Below, one piece after another: positions 7,243 through 15,169 of a stretch of DNA of 32,206 nt. Source of the DNA: JAHIYG01 sp041306075 (GTDB taxonomy: Archaea; Altiarchaeota; Altiarchaeia; IMC4; SCGC-AAA252-I15); contig JBFYKH010000058.1 in NCBI GenBank assembly GCA_041306075.1, positions 1 to 32,206 on the forward strand, given 5' to 3'. The notes beneath the pieces are model-generated. The model worked only from the letters and a program-made list of their open reading frames with translations. It was not told the origin of the DNA and searched no databases. The position numbers and the translations under genes are program-made. Position 1 is the first letter of the stretch; every line of letters starts with the position of its first letter.

Positions 7243-8207
7243 AAGCCATGATAGGAAGGAGGGTCCTGGTGACCGGCGGCGCAGGATTCGCAGGTAGCCA
7301 CTTGGTGGACAGGCTCGTCGCAGACGGGAACGAGGTGACGGTCTACGACAACCTCTCGAGCGGAAACCTGAGGTTCCTCGAGAAGTCCATTGGAGGGGCG
7401 AGGTTCGTGGAAGCGGACATGCTTGACGAGGAATCGCTCGGCAAGGCCGTAAAAGGCCAGGATTACGTATTCCACATGGCAGCGTACGCCGACGTGAAGG
7501 ATAACCTCATTGAGCCTACGAGATGCCTGCGCGAGAACACGGTTGCAACCAGCAACCTCCTTGAGTCGATGAGGAGGAACGACGTGCAAGGCGTCGCCTT
7601 CCCTTCGACCGGCAGCGTGTACGGCGAGCCGGACGTCTATCCGACGCCCGAGGACGCGCCTTTCCCGACCCAGACGTCCATGTACGGCGCCTCCAAGCTG
7701 GCGTGCGAAGGCCTCGTGGAGGCTTACTCCGAGGGATACGGATTCAAGGCCAGCATATTCCGGCTCGTCTCTCTCATGGGGCCGAGGTACACGCACGGCT
7801 GCGTATGCGACTTCTGCGGGAAGCTCCTGAGGAACGTGAGTGAACTCGGGATACTCGGCGACGGTAAACAGCGGAAATCCTACCTGCACGTTGGAGACTG
7901 CATCGCCGCCATGGCCCTGGCCGCGGAGAAATCCGGGGAGCGCCTGAGCATCTACAACCTGGGGCACGACGACTGCATCGAGGTGACGGCCATAGCTGAG
8001 ATAGTCTGCGAAGAGCTCGGCCTCAAGGGCGTTAAATTCAAGTACACCGGAGGTGCACGCGGATGGGTCGGGGACAGCCCGCACATCCACTTGGACAACA
8101 CGAGAATCAAGGGGCTCGGATGGAAGCCGACCAGGACCATCCCGGAATCGGTGCGGGAGACGGTGAGGTGGCTGGATGACAACAGATGGGCGCTGAAGCT
8201 AGGATGA
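7239..8207 (+). CDS. NAD-dependent nucleotide-sugar epimerase/dehydratase (extended SDR)
   Basis: A 322-residue extended short-chain dehydrogenase of the UDP-glucose 4-epimerase type. The NAD-binding GGAGFAG is at residues 13-19; VYDNLSSGN (35-43) is the usual second-strand region; STGSVYGEP (123-131) and Y149/K153 in YGASK form the catalytic site. Such enzymes epimerise, dehydrate or decarboxylate nucleotide-linked sugars. In this cluster the likely substrate is GDP-heptose, but UDP-hexose is equally compatible with the sequence. ATG 7239 overlaps the preceding small ORF; ATG 7248 is an alternative that keeps the whole domain. It overlaps the next gene by 4 nt (ATGA at 8204-8207). Confidence 0.83.
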   Translation: MKAMIGRRVLVTGGAGFAGSHLVDRLVADGNEVTVYDNLSSGNLRFLEKSIGGARFVEADMLDEESLGKAVKGQDYVFHMAAYADVKDNLIEPTRCLRENTVATSNLLESMRRNDVQGVAFPSTGSVYGEPDVYPTPEDAPFPTQTSMYGASKLACEGLVEAYSEGYGFKASIFRLVSLMGPRYTHGCVCDFCGKLLRNVSELGILGDGKQRKSYLHVGDCIAAMALAAEKSGERLSIYNLGHDDCIEVTAIAEIVCEELGLKGVKFKYTGGARGWVGDSPHIHLDNTRIKGLGWKPTRTIPESVRETVRWLDDNRWALKLG

Positions 8208-8968
8208 ATGTGGTCGTAACTGGAGGGACACGAGGCATAGGTAGGATGCTCGCCGAAGCCCTGAAGGATGAGCATGATGTGACCGTCGTCTCCAGGACCA
8301 AAAGGTCGGTCGAAACGGCCGTCAGAGAGAATAGGGGGGCAATCAGAGGCTATGTCGCGGACGTGACTGACTATAAGAAACTCGAGGCGACGTATAGGAG
8401 AATCGGCGCATTCGACGCGCTCATCAACTGCGCGGGAGTGCTCGGGCCCGTAGCCGCCCTTGAGGAGACCGACATGGGGAACTGGGAGAACGCAGTCAAG
8501 GTCAACCTGGTAGGGACCGTCAACTCGTGCAAGGCTGCGATGCCGCAGTTGAAGAAGAGCGGACGGGGGAGGATAATCAACGTCTCCGGGGGGGGAGCCG
8601 CCGGGCCTAGAACCTACCACAGCGCCTACGCCGCCTCGAAGGCGGCCGTCGTGAGGTTCACTGAATGCCTGGCCTGGGACCTCGCGCATGACGGGGCCGG
8701 CGTGACGGCGAACGCCATAGCCCCCGGCGCCCACATGACGGGCCTGTGGGACGGCGAAAGATTCGACGAGGAGCCCGCCCGCTGGGACGACCCGGGGAGG
8801 CTGGTAGCGCTTGTCAAGTTCCTGCTATCCCCGGATTCCGGGGGGGTGACGGGGAGGTTCATTAGCATAAAGGACACGCCCAATAGCATTCTCAAGACCG
8901 TAGGGGACAGGGACCACCTGACGCTCAGGAGGATAGACGACCGCACGTTCAAGAGAAAGGGGAAATGA
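8204..8968 (+). CDS. Short-chain dehydrogenase/reductase (classical SDR)
   Basis: A 254-residue classical SDR. The cofactor loop TGGTRGIG is at 6-13, the stabilising NCAG at 75-78 and the active-site tyrosine and lysine at Y142 and K146 (YAASK), with a serine in INVSGG just upstream and N100 completing the tetrad. ATG 8204 is preferred over an in-frame ATG at 8186 because it forms an ATGA overlap with the epimerase stop and starts directly at the first strand (MNVVVTGG). It could oxidise or reduce a keto-sugar intermediate between the epimerase and the Gfo/Idh enzyme. The substrate is not readable from the sequence. Confidence 0.82.
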   Translation: MNVVVTGGTRGIGRMLAEALKDEHDVTVVSRTKRSVETAVRENRGAIRGYVADVTDYKKLEATYRRIGAFDALINCAGVLGPVAALEETDMGNWENAVKVNLVGTVNSCKAAMPQLKKSGRGRIINVSGGGAAGPRTYHSAYAASKAAVVRFTECLAWDLAHDGAGVTANAIAPGAHMTGLWDGERFDEEPARWDDPGRLVALVKFLLSPDSGGVTGRFISIKDTPNSILKTVGDRDHLTLRRIDDRTFKRKGK

Positions 8969-9993
8969 GAACCAGGGGATACAATGTCGGCATAGTAGGC
9001 TGCGGCCTGATGGGTGGACGGAGGGCGGAGGCGCTGGAATGCTTCGGGGGTTCGAGGCTCTCAGCGGTAGCGGACACCGACGAGGGAAGAGCCAGGGCCT
9101 TGGCGGAAAGGTACGGCTGCGGCTATTCGGCCGACTGGAGGGAAGTGACCGGGGACGACGACTTGGACGTGGTGATAGTAGCCACGACTAACGACGCCCT
9201 GGCGGACGTAACGGTGGACGCCATAAGGCACGGCAAACACGTCCTTGTGGAGAAGCCGGCAGGCAGAAACTCAAGAGATATAAGGAGGGTCATCAGGGAA
9301 CACGAAAAGAACAGGGACGCCACATTGAAGGTCGGGTACAACCTCAGGTTCCATCCGGCGATACTGAAGGCGAAGCATATCGTCGAGACGGGGGACGTAG
9401 GGGAGGTCATGTACGTCAGGGCCAGGTACGGGCACGGCGGAAGGCCGGGGTACGAGAGGGAATGGAGGGCGGACAAGGCTAGGGCCGGCGGCGGGGAGAT
9501 GCTCGACCAAGGGAGCCACCTGGTTGACCTGTCGCGCTACTTCCTGGGCGAGTTCCGTGAAGCCGCGGGCGTATGCAAGACTTATTATTGGGACATGGAG
9601 GTCGAGGACAACTGCTTCGCCATCCTTGAGACAGGGGATGGCAGGATAGCGCAGCTCCACGCCTCATGCACGCAATGGAAGAACACGTTCAACTTCGAAG
9701 TGTACACGGAAAGGGCCCAGTTGGCCATTGACGGCCTCGGGGGAAGCTACGGAAGGGAAACGCTCACCTGCTACAGGATGGGGCCCGGTTTGGGCAGGCC
9801 CAAGAAACGTGTTTACACATGGGGCACGGACACGTCATGGAACGGCGAGTATGGAAACCTCCTGGATTCCATAGACACGGGCACAGAGCCGAATGGGAGC
9901 ATTTACGACGCTTACGAGACGATTAGGCTGGTCGAGGGCATATACAAGGCCGGGATGGGGGGGTGTGGCAGGTGCCTGAGAACCCGGAATTGA
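8965..9993 (+). CDS. Gfo/Idh/MocA-family NAD(P)-dependent oxidoreductase
   Basis: A 342-residue protein with an N-terminal Rossmann domain (VGIVGCGLMGGRRA, 8-21), the family EKP motif at 96-98 (VEKPAG), and the C-terminal domain signature GGGEMLDQGSHLVDLSRYF containing the usual acidic and histidine residues. These enzymes oxidise or reduce sugars or nucleotide sugars with NAD(P). The start overlaps the SDR stop as ATGA. The last ten codons overlap the next gene, and the tail (CGRCLRTRN) looks like a short extension beyond the family's usual end. It probably acts with the epimerase and SDR in tailoring the sugar. Confidence 0.83.
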   Translation: MRTRGYNVGIVGCGLMGGRRAEALECFGGSRLSAVADTDEGRARALAERYGCGYSADWREVTGDDDLDVVIVATTNDALADVTVDAIRHGKHVLVEKPAGRNSRDIRRVIREHEKNRDATLKVGYNLRFHPAILKAKHIVETGDVGEVMYVRARYGHGGRPGYEREWRADKARAGGGEMLDQGSHLVDLSRYFLGEFREAAGVCKTYYWDMEVEDNCFAILETGDGRIAQLHASCTQWKNTFNFEVYTERAQLAIDGLGGSYGRETLTCYRMGPGLGRPKKRVYTWGTDTSWNGEYGNLLDSIDTGTEPNGSIYDAYETIRLVEGIYKAGMGGCGRCLRTRN

Positions 9994-10676
9994 CGGTTGT
10001 TATACCCACGTACAATGAACGGCGCAGGATTATGAGGACTCTCGACGCGTATACGAGATTCTTTGACGAAAGCGGCATCTCCTATGAGGTGATAGTCGCC
10101 GACTACTCAAAGGATGGTTCGAAGGAGCTCATCAGGGAGTATGTCAATGACCACCCTAGAGTGCGGCTACTGGACATCGGCGGCAGAGGCAAGGGGCTTG
10201 CGGTTTACGAGGGCTTCAAGGCCGGTAGAGGCGATTTCCTCTCGTTCACGGACGCAGACAACGCCACGAGCCCGGAGGAGTTCCTGAGGGTATTCAGGTC
10301 CATCGCAGGCTATGACGCCGCGATAGGTTCGAGGAACCACGAGGATTCGAGCGTCGTCAACCATCACCAGACTCTTTTTAGGAGGCTCGGAGGCCTGGTC
10401 CTGGACGTGTTTTTCGTCAGAATGCTTTTCGGCTTGAGGTTCAGCGACACACAATGCGGCGCTAAGGTGTTCAGGAGTGACAAGCTGCTCCGGGTACTGC
10501 CGAGCATGAGGATAATGAACTCCATATTCGACGTGGAACTCCTCTGGAGGTTCAGCAAGGCCGGGACTGTCGTGGAAGTGCCGATATCATGGGTGGACGA
10601 CCGGTTCAGCCACTTCAAATGGTCGGACACTTTTGCAGAGGCGGTAAGCCTCCTGGAGACACGGTTGAGGGGTTGA
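9963..10676 (+). CDS. Family 2 glycosyltransferase, dolichyl-phosphate-sugar synthase-like
   Basis: A 237-residue GT2 enzyme without obvious membrane segments. VVIPTYNE (12-19) begins the nucleotide-binding fold, the metal-binding DAD is at 97-99, and SDTQCGAKVF (161-170) is the signature of the dolichyl-phosphate glucose/mannose synthase (Alg5/DPM1-like) branch, as is the FDVELLWR segment further on. This family moves a sugar from UDP or GDP to a polyprenyl phosphate at the cytosolic face. As the last gene of the heptose cluster it is the best candidate to make polyprenyl-phosphate-heptose or a derivative; that is inference. The start is uncertain: GTG 9963 or GTG 9972, both inside the previous gene. 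Confidence 0.82.
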   Translation: MWQVPENPELTVVIPTYNERRRIMRTLDAYTRFFDESGISYEVIVADYSKDGSKELIREYVNDHPRVRLLDIGGRGKGLAVYEGFKAGRGDFLSFTDADNATSPEEFLRVFRSIAGYDAAIGSRNHEDSSVVNHHQTLFRRLGGLVLDVFFVRMLFGLRFSDTQCGAKVFRSDKLLRVLPSMRIMNSIFDVELLWRFSKAGTVVEVPISWVDDRFSHFKWSDTFAEAVSLLETRLRG

Positions 10677-10742
10677 CGCACCGGGAGCATGACCTGGTTC
10701 TAACGTCCGTGATGTCGTCTTAGCTGCGGCCCGGCTATGGAT

Positions 10743-10768
10743 AGGATGACCTAGGGGGTCGCCTCATC
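10743..10768. terminator. Possible hairpin between convergent genes
   Basis: GGATGA at 10743-10748 can pair with TCATCC at 10763-10768, around an alternative inner GACC/GGTC pairing. It covers the lipoprotein stop codon in the 74-nt gap between the convergent GT2 and lipoprotein genes. There is no clear U-tract, so a terminator role is weakly supported. I see nothing else in this gap. Confidence 0.2.
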
Positions 10769-11266
10769 CAGGCATGTGCTATAGCTGGGGGAACCCTTCA
10801 AACGCTCACACATAGAAACATCAGCACGAGAAACCGCCAACTCAGTCACACAACCCCCATAACCAGCGGAACCCTGCAAACGCTCACACATAGAAACATC
10901 AGCACGAGAAACCGCCAACTGCGAAACACAGCCATCATACCCGGCAGAACCCTTCAAACGCTCACACATAGAAACATCAGCACGAGAAACCGCCACCGCC
11001 GTCACACACTCGGAGTATTTCGTTTTATAGCTGACAGATAGGTCGTCACATATCGAGGGGTTCGCACTCACCACCGCGCTATCAATCATCGCCTTGATTT
11101 CCACGTCGCTGAATACCTTCAGCGTCGTCGTCGGAGCTTTAATCGTGGGCCTAACGTCGGTCCCTCCCGGACGGACGTCAGGATTAGTGGTTGTTTCGCT
11201 TGATATGCAGCCGAGAACGAGCATAGACCCCACAATTACCGCCAATAATAAAGTTTGTAGTTTCAT
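10751..11266 (-). CDS. Lipoprotein with three near-identical 26-residue Cys-containing repeats
   Basis: A 171-residue secreted protein. A lipoprotein signal peptide (1-19) ends in the lipobox LVLGC with C20 as the lipid-bearing residue. A Thr/Pro-rich linker (about 21-50) follows. Residues 92-169 are three copies of a 26-residue unit (AVSRADVSMCERLKGS..Y..C....), each with two cysteines at fixed spacing; residues 70-91 look like an older, diverged fourth copy (ICDDL...Y..C). Two-cysteine helical-hairpin repeats with internal disulfides are likely. The repeats use T-ending codons (GTT, TCT, CGT, GCT, GAT) quite unlike neighbouring genes, which favour AGG and C/G-ending codons. No function is assigned. 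TGTGAT at 11270-11275 may be the ribosome binding site. Confidence 0.82.
   Translation of the reverse strand: MKLQTLLLAVIVGSMLVLGCISSETTTNPDVRPGGTDVRPTIKAPTTTLKVFSDVEIKAMIDSAVVSANPSICDDLSVSYKTKYSECVTAVAVSRADVSMCERLKGSAGYDGCVSQLAVSRADVSMCERLQGSAGYGGCVTELAVSRADVSMCERLKGSPSYSTCLDEATP
10760..10993 (-). repeat. Three tandem 78-bp coding repeats
   Basis: Units lie at 10760-10837, 10838-10915 and 10916-10993. Their 48-nt core (10792, 10870 and 10948 onwards) is identical in the outer copies, with a single substitution in the middle one. All are in frame inside the lipoprotein gene. The near-identity at synonymous sites points to recent duplication or gene conversion. Confidence 0.92.
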
Positions 11267-11312
11267 CGAATCACATCAGGCAACCTGTTCCGGTTACCCT
11301 GGCTAATTGATA

Positions 11313-11338
11313 AGGTATACGTATAATCCCTTAAAAAT
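11313..11338 (-). promoter_or_regulatory. Possible promoter of the repeat lipoprotein
   Basis: The 113-nt gap upstream of the lipoprotein is A/T-rich. On the minus strand it holds TTTTTAAGG (about 11330-11338) and an ATTATACGTATACC stretch (about 11313-11326). Either would give a leader of roughly 25 to 40 nt, longer than for most genes in this window. Confidence 0.35.
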
Positions 11339-11379
11339 GCAGCGACCAGGAGGCGTAAACACCACGCTAGGAGAGGGGG

Positions 11380-14244
11380 TTATTCGCCGCCGGCCGGTTT
11401 TACATAGGCCCAGTACCCGAACGTGTTGGCGTCCGGGGAGCCTGCCCGGTAAAGCATCTTGAAGCTAGTCCTTTCCCGGGTTACGTATGCCCCCGGAATC
11501 ACTATTTGGGCGTCCCTCCACCGGTCTTTCGTGTCTATCCCTGGATTGGACATGTCGCCCACCAGGTTCCCGTCGACATAGACTTCGACCCGCTGGTTGG
11601 GCACGCTGTAATCCAGCCTCCGCACAAGTAGGAGGTCACGAGACGGCACGGCATCCATTTCGAAGGCCTCATGGCCTCGGTAGCCTCTTCCGTCGTCTTT
11701 CACCCTTAAGCCGCCGGGATACGTGTATTCCCTAGTTATCGGATGCGTGCCTTGGGATATCGTGTATGCGTGGGCTTCCTCGTCGGATACGTTTCCGACG
11801 TCAATGGAGTCGGTTAGCTCCATTCCGCCCGGGGGGAGCCCTGACAGCCCCCCGTCGTCGGGGGATATGTAGATGGCGGCTGCCGCGAGGATTAGGATGG
11901 CTCCGGCTAGCAGGGTTATCCTTTGGCGCCCTTTCCGGGCGTATCTCCCCCGCATGGTTTTGACCGTTTCCCCGAGCCGTTTAATCGCTTGGGCCTCCCA
12001 AGCCCCCGGCGACAGCAGCTTGTCCATGGACATACGCGAGGCTAGGCGGGGCTGCGTCAAGAGGCCGTAGCGGGCAGATATCGCATAGAGCATCAGTGCG
12101 GCGGCCGTGAATGTCAGGGCCCATCCCATTACGTTCGAGGCCGTCTGTCCGTAGTAGAGGCGCACGTGCTCCTGCGTCGGGTAGATGAGCATGAAGGCCG
12201 GCGACGCCAGGTAGATTCTTTCCGCGCCGTCCACCTTCCAGTTCGGGAAGTACGTTATTTTCACGAGGAGTGGTTTGCCTATGCATGTTGTGTCTATGAG
12301 GACTTCAGCGTCGCGCACTTCCTCGCTTACCTGGCAGTCCTGGCTTAGGGGGATTCTGGGCAGGTTTTCAAGCGACTCCCGGGATTCGTATTTCAGCGGT
12401 GATTCGTCCTCCAGGCCTGCTTTTTCCGTAAATACCAGTGGCACATCTAGGTTTTCCCCGTTCCTCCACCAGTTGAGGGAGATTTTACGCCATTTGTCAG
12501 TCCTCACCCTAACCGGCTCATAGGCCGGCAGGGTAACGTAGGAGCGGTCATTCTCAAGCTCGAAGAGGTCGAAGACCATCCCGCTCGGGGGGTCGTTGAA
12601 TTCGGCCAGGAGCGTGTAGCGGGTGTCGTTCCTCAGTGCGGCACGGAGTTGGTCGGTTATGGCGACAACGTACCGGACGTTGTACGCTTTGAGGTGGTCA
12701 GTCCCCTTCTGTGTGTTGAACGCCGAACAGCCGGCCTCGGCCATGGGGCATGCGGGGTTCGTGGAGATCTCGGACCACATGTAGAATATGAAGTAGGTGG
12801 AGACTGCGCTGTCCATGAGGAGGCCCTTCAGCACCGGCTTCCCGGAGAACATGGGGGTGTTCTCGAACGCCCTTTCCGTGCCGAAGACGTTGTTGGCCCG
12901 GGAGTATTCATTCATAACGCGGCCGGGGGGGAGCTCCCGCAGGAGGTCGTTGATAGCCTTGAGGGTCGGCCATGAGCGTTTGGCCTCGTAGCCCTCGTAG
13001 TTCCAGTCGATCCATCCCTGCAGCGGCGCGTGTGTGGTCCAGTCGGTCCATCTCGACGTGTCCGTGAGCGATTGCACGCTGGTGGCAGGGTGGTTTATCA
13101 GCGGTATCGTCACGACGAGCATGATTATGGGCGCGATGGCGACGGGCTCGATCCGCCTGAGGACCTCCGACGCGCCGTATGCGGCGATGAGCATCAGGAG
13201 GAGGTATGATGGGATGAAGAACCGGACTGTGTAGAGGGCTTCGGAGGGTATGAGGAGGAATAGTAGGAACGACATGAGTATGGAGAACATTATGTAGGAC
13301 ACCCTCTCGTCGCGCCTGATGACCCAGAAGATTACGCCGACGGCCGTCAGGGCGTGGAACGGCGTCAGCGGGAAGTATTCGCCGCCGTAGCCTGCGCTGA
13401 ATAGCTGCTCGAGGTTGCCTGACGCCCACCCTATGGGGCTCGTGTAGCTTATCTTGTCGACCATGGGCAGCATCCACCAGGCCGAGAGCATGAATCCGAC
13501 CGTGAACGCCAGGCCGAGGAACTTCACGTTGGCTATGGAGTCGGCAAGGCGCCTTTTGACCAGGAAGTACAGGGAGGAGGACACGAGGAACGTGAGGGTG
13601 AAAACGTGGCTTAAAGCCGTAGCGGCGAACAGCGCCGACAGGGGGGTCAGATGCCTTTTTTCCCGGATGGCCAGGTATGCGAGCCCGAAGAACAACAGGG
13701 CCATGGAGAGGCTTAGGCTGTACGAGAACTGGCCGGCGAGCGTGCTCTTTATGTTCCCGCCCCAGCGGGAGAACTCCTCGGTGTACAGGAAGGGGAGCGT
13801 GAGTACGGCGGCTATCTGGGGCGCCGGATGCTTGAACCCTATCCACCCCATAGTGAGGTAGGCGCATGGGGGGAGGGTGAATATCCCGAGTACGGTCACC
13901 AGCTTGAAGGCCACCTGCATCGGCATCGCCAGGCTCAGGGCGGCCATCAGCAGGTAGGGCAGCGGGAAGTAGAACTGTAGGAGGGGCATGCCAGCATACC
14001 AGTCCGGTGTCCAGCCGAGTATGTCCAGCCTGGGAAGCAGGCTGTTTTTCAGGTAGTATAGTATGTAGTTGTGCGACCCCATGTCCCCGCCGGTGGCAGT
14101 GTTGGGGGAGAGTAGGAGGGCTGGGTTGAAGTAGCTCAGGAGAAACCAGTAGGTCAGTATGAACAGGACCGCGGTCGACGCGGTCTCCTGGCTTAGGCTA
14201 CGCCATGACTTCTTAGGTGGCTTCTTGCTTTTCCTGCTTCCCAT
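11380..14244 (-). CDS. Large multi-pass membrane protein (PTPS-related, GT-C-like) with C-terminal ectodomain module
   Basis: A 954-residue protein. After a basic start (MGSRKSKKPPKK) there are about a dozen membrane segments over residues 23-390. An early outward loop carries GGDMGSHNYILYYLK, the acidic/His motif expected of GT-C-like membrane enzymes, followed by WYAGMPLLQFYFPLPY. An extracytoplasmic region with ITYFPNWKVDG and SPAFMLIYP segments follows; this combination is typical of the 6-pyruvoyl-tetrahydropterin-synthase-related membrane family, thought to act in surface glycan assembly. After another membrane segment (about 777-795) comes a module (812-954) closely matching the protein at 675-1322. 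The ATG at 14244 lies 52 nt after the preceding gene, with no clear TATA box of its own, so the two are probably cotranscribed. Confidence 0.82.
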   Translation of the reverse strand: MGSRKSKKPPKKSWRSLSQETASTAVLFILTYWFLLSYFNPALLLSPNTATGGDMGSHNYILYYLKNSLLPRLDILGWTPDWYAGMPLLQFYFPLPYLLMAALSLAMPMQVAFKLVTVLGIFTLPPCAYLTMGWIGFKHPAPQIAAVLTLPFLYTEEFSRWGGNIKSTLAGQFSYSLSLSMALLFFGLAYLAIREKRHLTPLSALFAATALSHVFTLTFLVSSSLYFLVKRRLADSIANVKFLGLAFTVGFMLSAWWMLPMVDKISYTSPIGWASGNLEQLFSAGYGGEYFPLTPFHALTAVGVIFWVIRRDERVSYIMFSILMSFLLFLLIPSEALYTVRFFIPSYLLLMLIAAYGASEVLRRIEPVAIAPIIMLVVTIPLINHPATSVQSLTDTSRWTDWTTHAPLQGWIDWNYEGYEAKRSWPTLKAINDLLRELPPGRVMNEYSRANNVFGTERAFENTPMFSGKPVLKGLLMDSAVSTYFIFYMWSEISTNPACPMAEAGCSAFNTQKGTDHLKAYNVRYVVAITDQLRAALRNDTRYTLLAEFNDPPSGMVFDLFELENDRSYVTLPAYEPVRVRTDKWRKISLNWWRNGENLDVPLVFTEKAGLEDESPLKYESRESLENLPRIPLSQDCQVSEEVRDAEVLIDTTCIGKPLLVKITYFPNWKVDGAERIYLASPAFMLIYPTQEHVRLYYGQTASNVMGWALTFTAAALMLYAISARYGLLTQPRLASRMSMDKLLSPGAWEAQAIKRLGETVKTMRGRYARKGRQRITLLAGAILILAAAAIYISPDDGGLSGLPPGGMELTDSIDVGNVSDEEAHAYTISQGTHPITREYTYPGGLRVKDDGRGYRGHEAFEMDAVPSRDLLLVRRLDYSVPNQRVEVYVDGNLVGDMSNPGIDTKDRWRDAQIVIPGAYVTRERTSFKMLYRAGSPDANTFGYWAYVKPAGGE

Positions 14245-14296
14245 CTTCTGAGTTGAGTTAGCGGATTGGGGCCGCGGGGCGGCTTCTAGTCACGAG

Positions 14297-15133
14297 TCAG
14301 TTGCGTTTCCCAGGCTTCTTGGGCTTTTTCCGCATGTGGTAGTAGATTATGGCGGCGATGATTGTGGCCGCCGCTGCGACCGGCAGGAGGTTCTCCGGCA
14401 GGGGGTTGTCCGGTTTCGTCCCCGCAATCTTTACTTCGCTTCTTGTGGAGGAGGCGTAGTTCAGGCCTCCTTCCCGGTAGGTTATTTTCCCGAAGATGAC
14501 GTATGTGCTGCCGTCCAATGCGCCGCGGGCAGTTATCGTCAAGGGCCGGGCTATTTCCTCGCCGGGGTTGAGTGACGCCTCCAATTTTGACGGCTCTGCC
14601 GACAGTTCATCTGGGAGTATCATTGTCAATGTCACGTCATGGGGTACGCTGTCGCGGTTTGATATCGTCACCTTAGACTCCGCTGAGACCGAGGTTATGA
14701 CGGTCTTCTCTATGCTGCCTACCACCCTCGAGCTGGTCGGCGCCTTGTGATTTATCAGGACGGGGTATATCGACGAGAAGGGGTACCGGTTGGCGTCGGC
14801 GTAGTTGATGAGGAGGCCGGAGTAGTCCGTCCCCTGGGGTGCGGACTCCGCGGCCTCCACGGTTATGACGGCGGACTTGTTCTCCCCTGGAGGTAGGGTC
14901 TGGTAGTATATGGTGTTCGCCTTGAACCCTTCCGGCAGGAGGAGGGTCGCCCGCACATCGTATGCCGGCTCGTCGCCCTTGTTTACGAGCGACAGTTTGA
15001 AGTCGTTGGGGCCGGACGCTAGTATGTCCTGGTAGGATAGGGAGGGCTCCAGCCGTATCGTCTTCGCGCAGGCCGATGCCGACATCAGTATCAGGAGCGC
15101 CGCCAGCACCCAAGCCGCTTTATTCTTTTCCAT
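14297..15133 (-). CDS. Secreted, C-terminally membrane-anchored beta-sandwich (NEW3/CARDB-like) protein
   Basis: A 278-residue protein. A signal peptide (1-22, likely cleaved after SACA) precedes two outward domains. Each has the look of an immunoglobulin-like NEW3/CARDB domain: LVNKGDEPAYDVRATLLLPEG (first; short form LVNKGDEPAY) and ISNRDSVPHDVTLTMILPDE (second), both followed by PPGENKS or NPGEEIA loops. A membrane segment (about 247-264) and a basic tail (MRKKPKKPGKRN) end the protein, leaving the domains outside the cell. Such domains often mediate adhesion or carry glycans. It lies directly upstream of the large membrane protein and may be its partner. The domain assignment is by pattern only. 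Confidence 0.78.
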   Translation of the reverse strand: MEKNKAAWVLAALLILMSASACAKTIRLEPSLSYQDILASGPNDFKLSLVNKGDEPAYDVRATLLLPEGFKANTIYYQTLPPGENKSAVITVEAAESAPQGTDYSGLLINYADANRYPFSSIYPVLINHKAPTSSRVVGSIEKTVITSVSAESKVTISNRDSVPHDVTLTMILPDELSAEPSKLEASLNPGEEIARPLTITARGALDGSTYVIFGKITYREGGLNYASSTRSEVKIAGTKPDNPLPENLLPVAAAATIIAAIIYYHMRKKPKKPGKRN

Positions 15134-15153
15134 GACCTAAATTATGCGCAGTG

Positions 15154-15165
15154 TTAATATAAACG
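15154..15165 (-). promoter_or_regulatory. TATA-like box for the 15133 gene
   Basis: The minus strand reads CGTTTATATTAA, centred about 26 nt upstream of the ATG at 15133. It lies in the 36-nt gap after the CBS gene and suggests a leaderless transcript for the surface-protein pair. Confidence 0.55.
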
Positions 15166-15169
15166 GCAG

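Noticed and set aside
6519..8090. A 523-codon open frame on the minus strand
   Set aside because: It is antisense to hddA, gmhA and the epimerase gene, all with clear family motifs; the translation shows no domain and is a by-product of high GC.
10677..10750. Gap between convergent genes as a possible tRNA or small RNA gene
   Set aside because: No cloverleaf or T-loop-like sequence is visible; only a weak hairpin at its end.
10760..10993. Regular 78-bp repeats as a possible CRISPR or satellite
   Set aside because: They are contiguous with no unique spacers, keep one reading frame, and encode a coherent repeated Cys-containing segment of a lipoprotein.
12908..13867. A 319-codon open frame on the minus strand inside the large membrane protein gene
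   Set aside because: It overlaps the membrane protein in another frame of the same strand and lacks hydrophobic or domain pattern; composition is Arg/His/Pro-rich.
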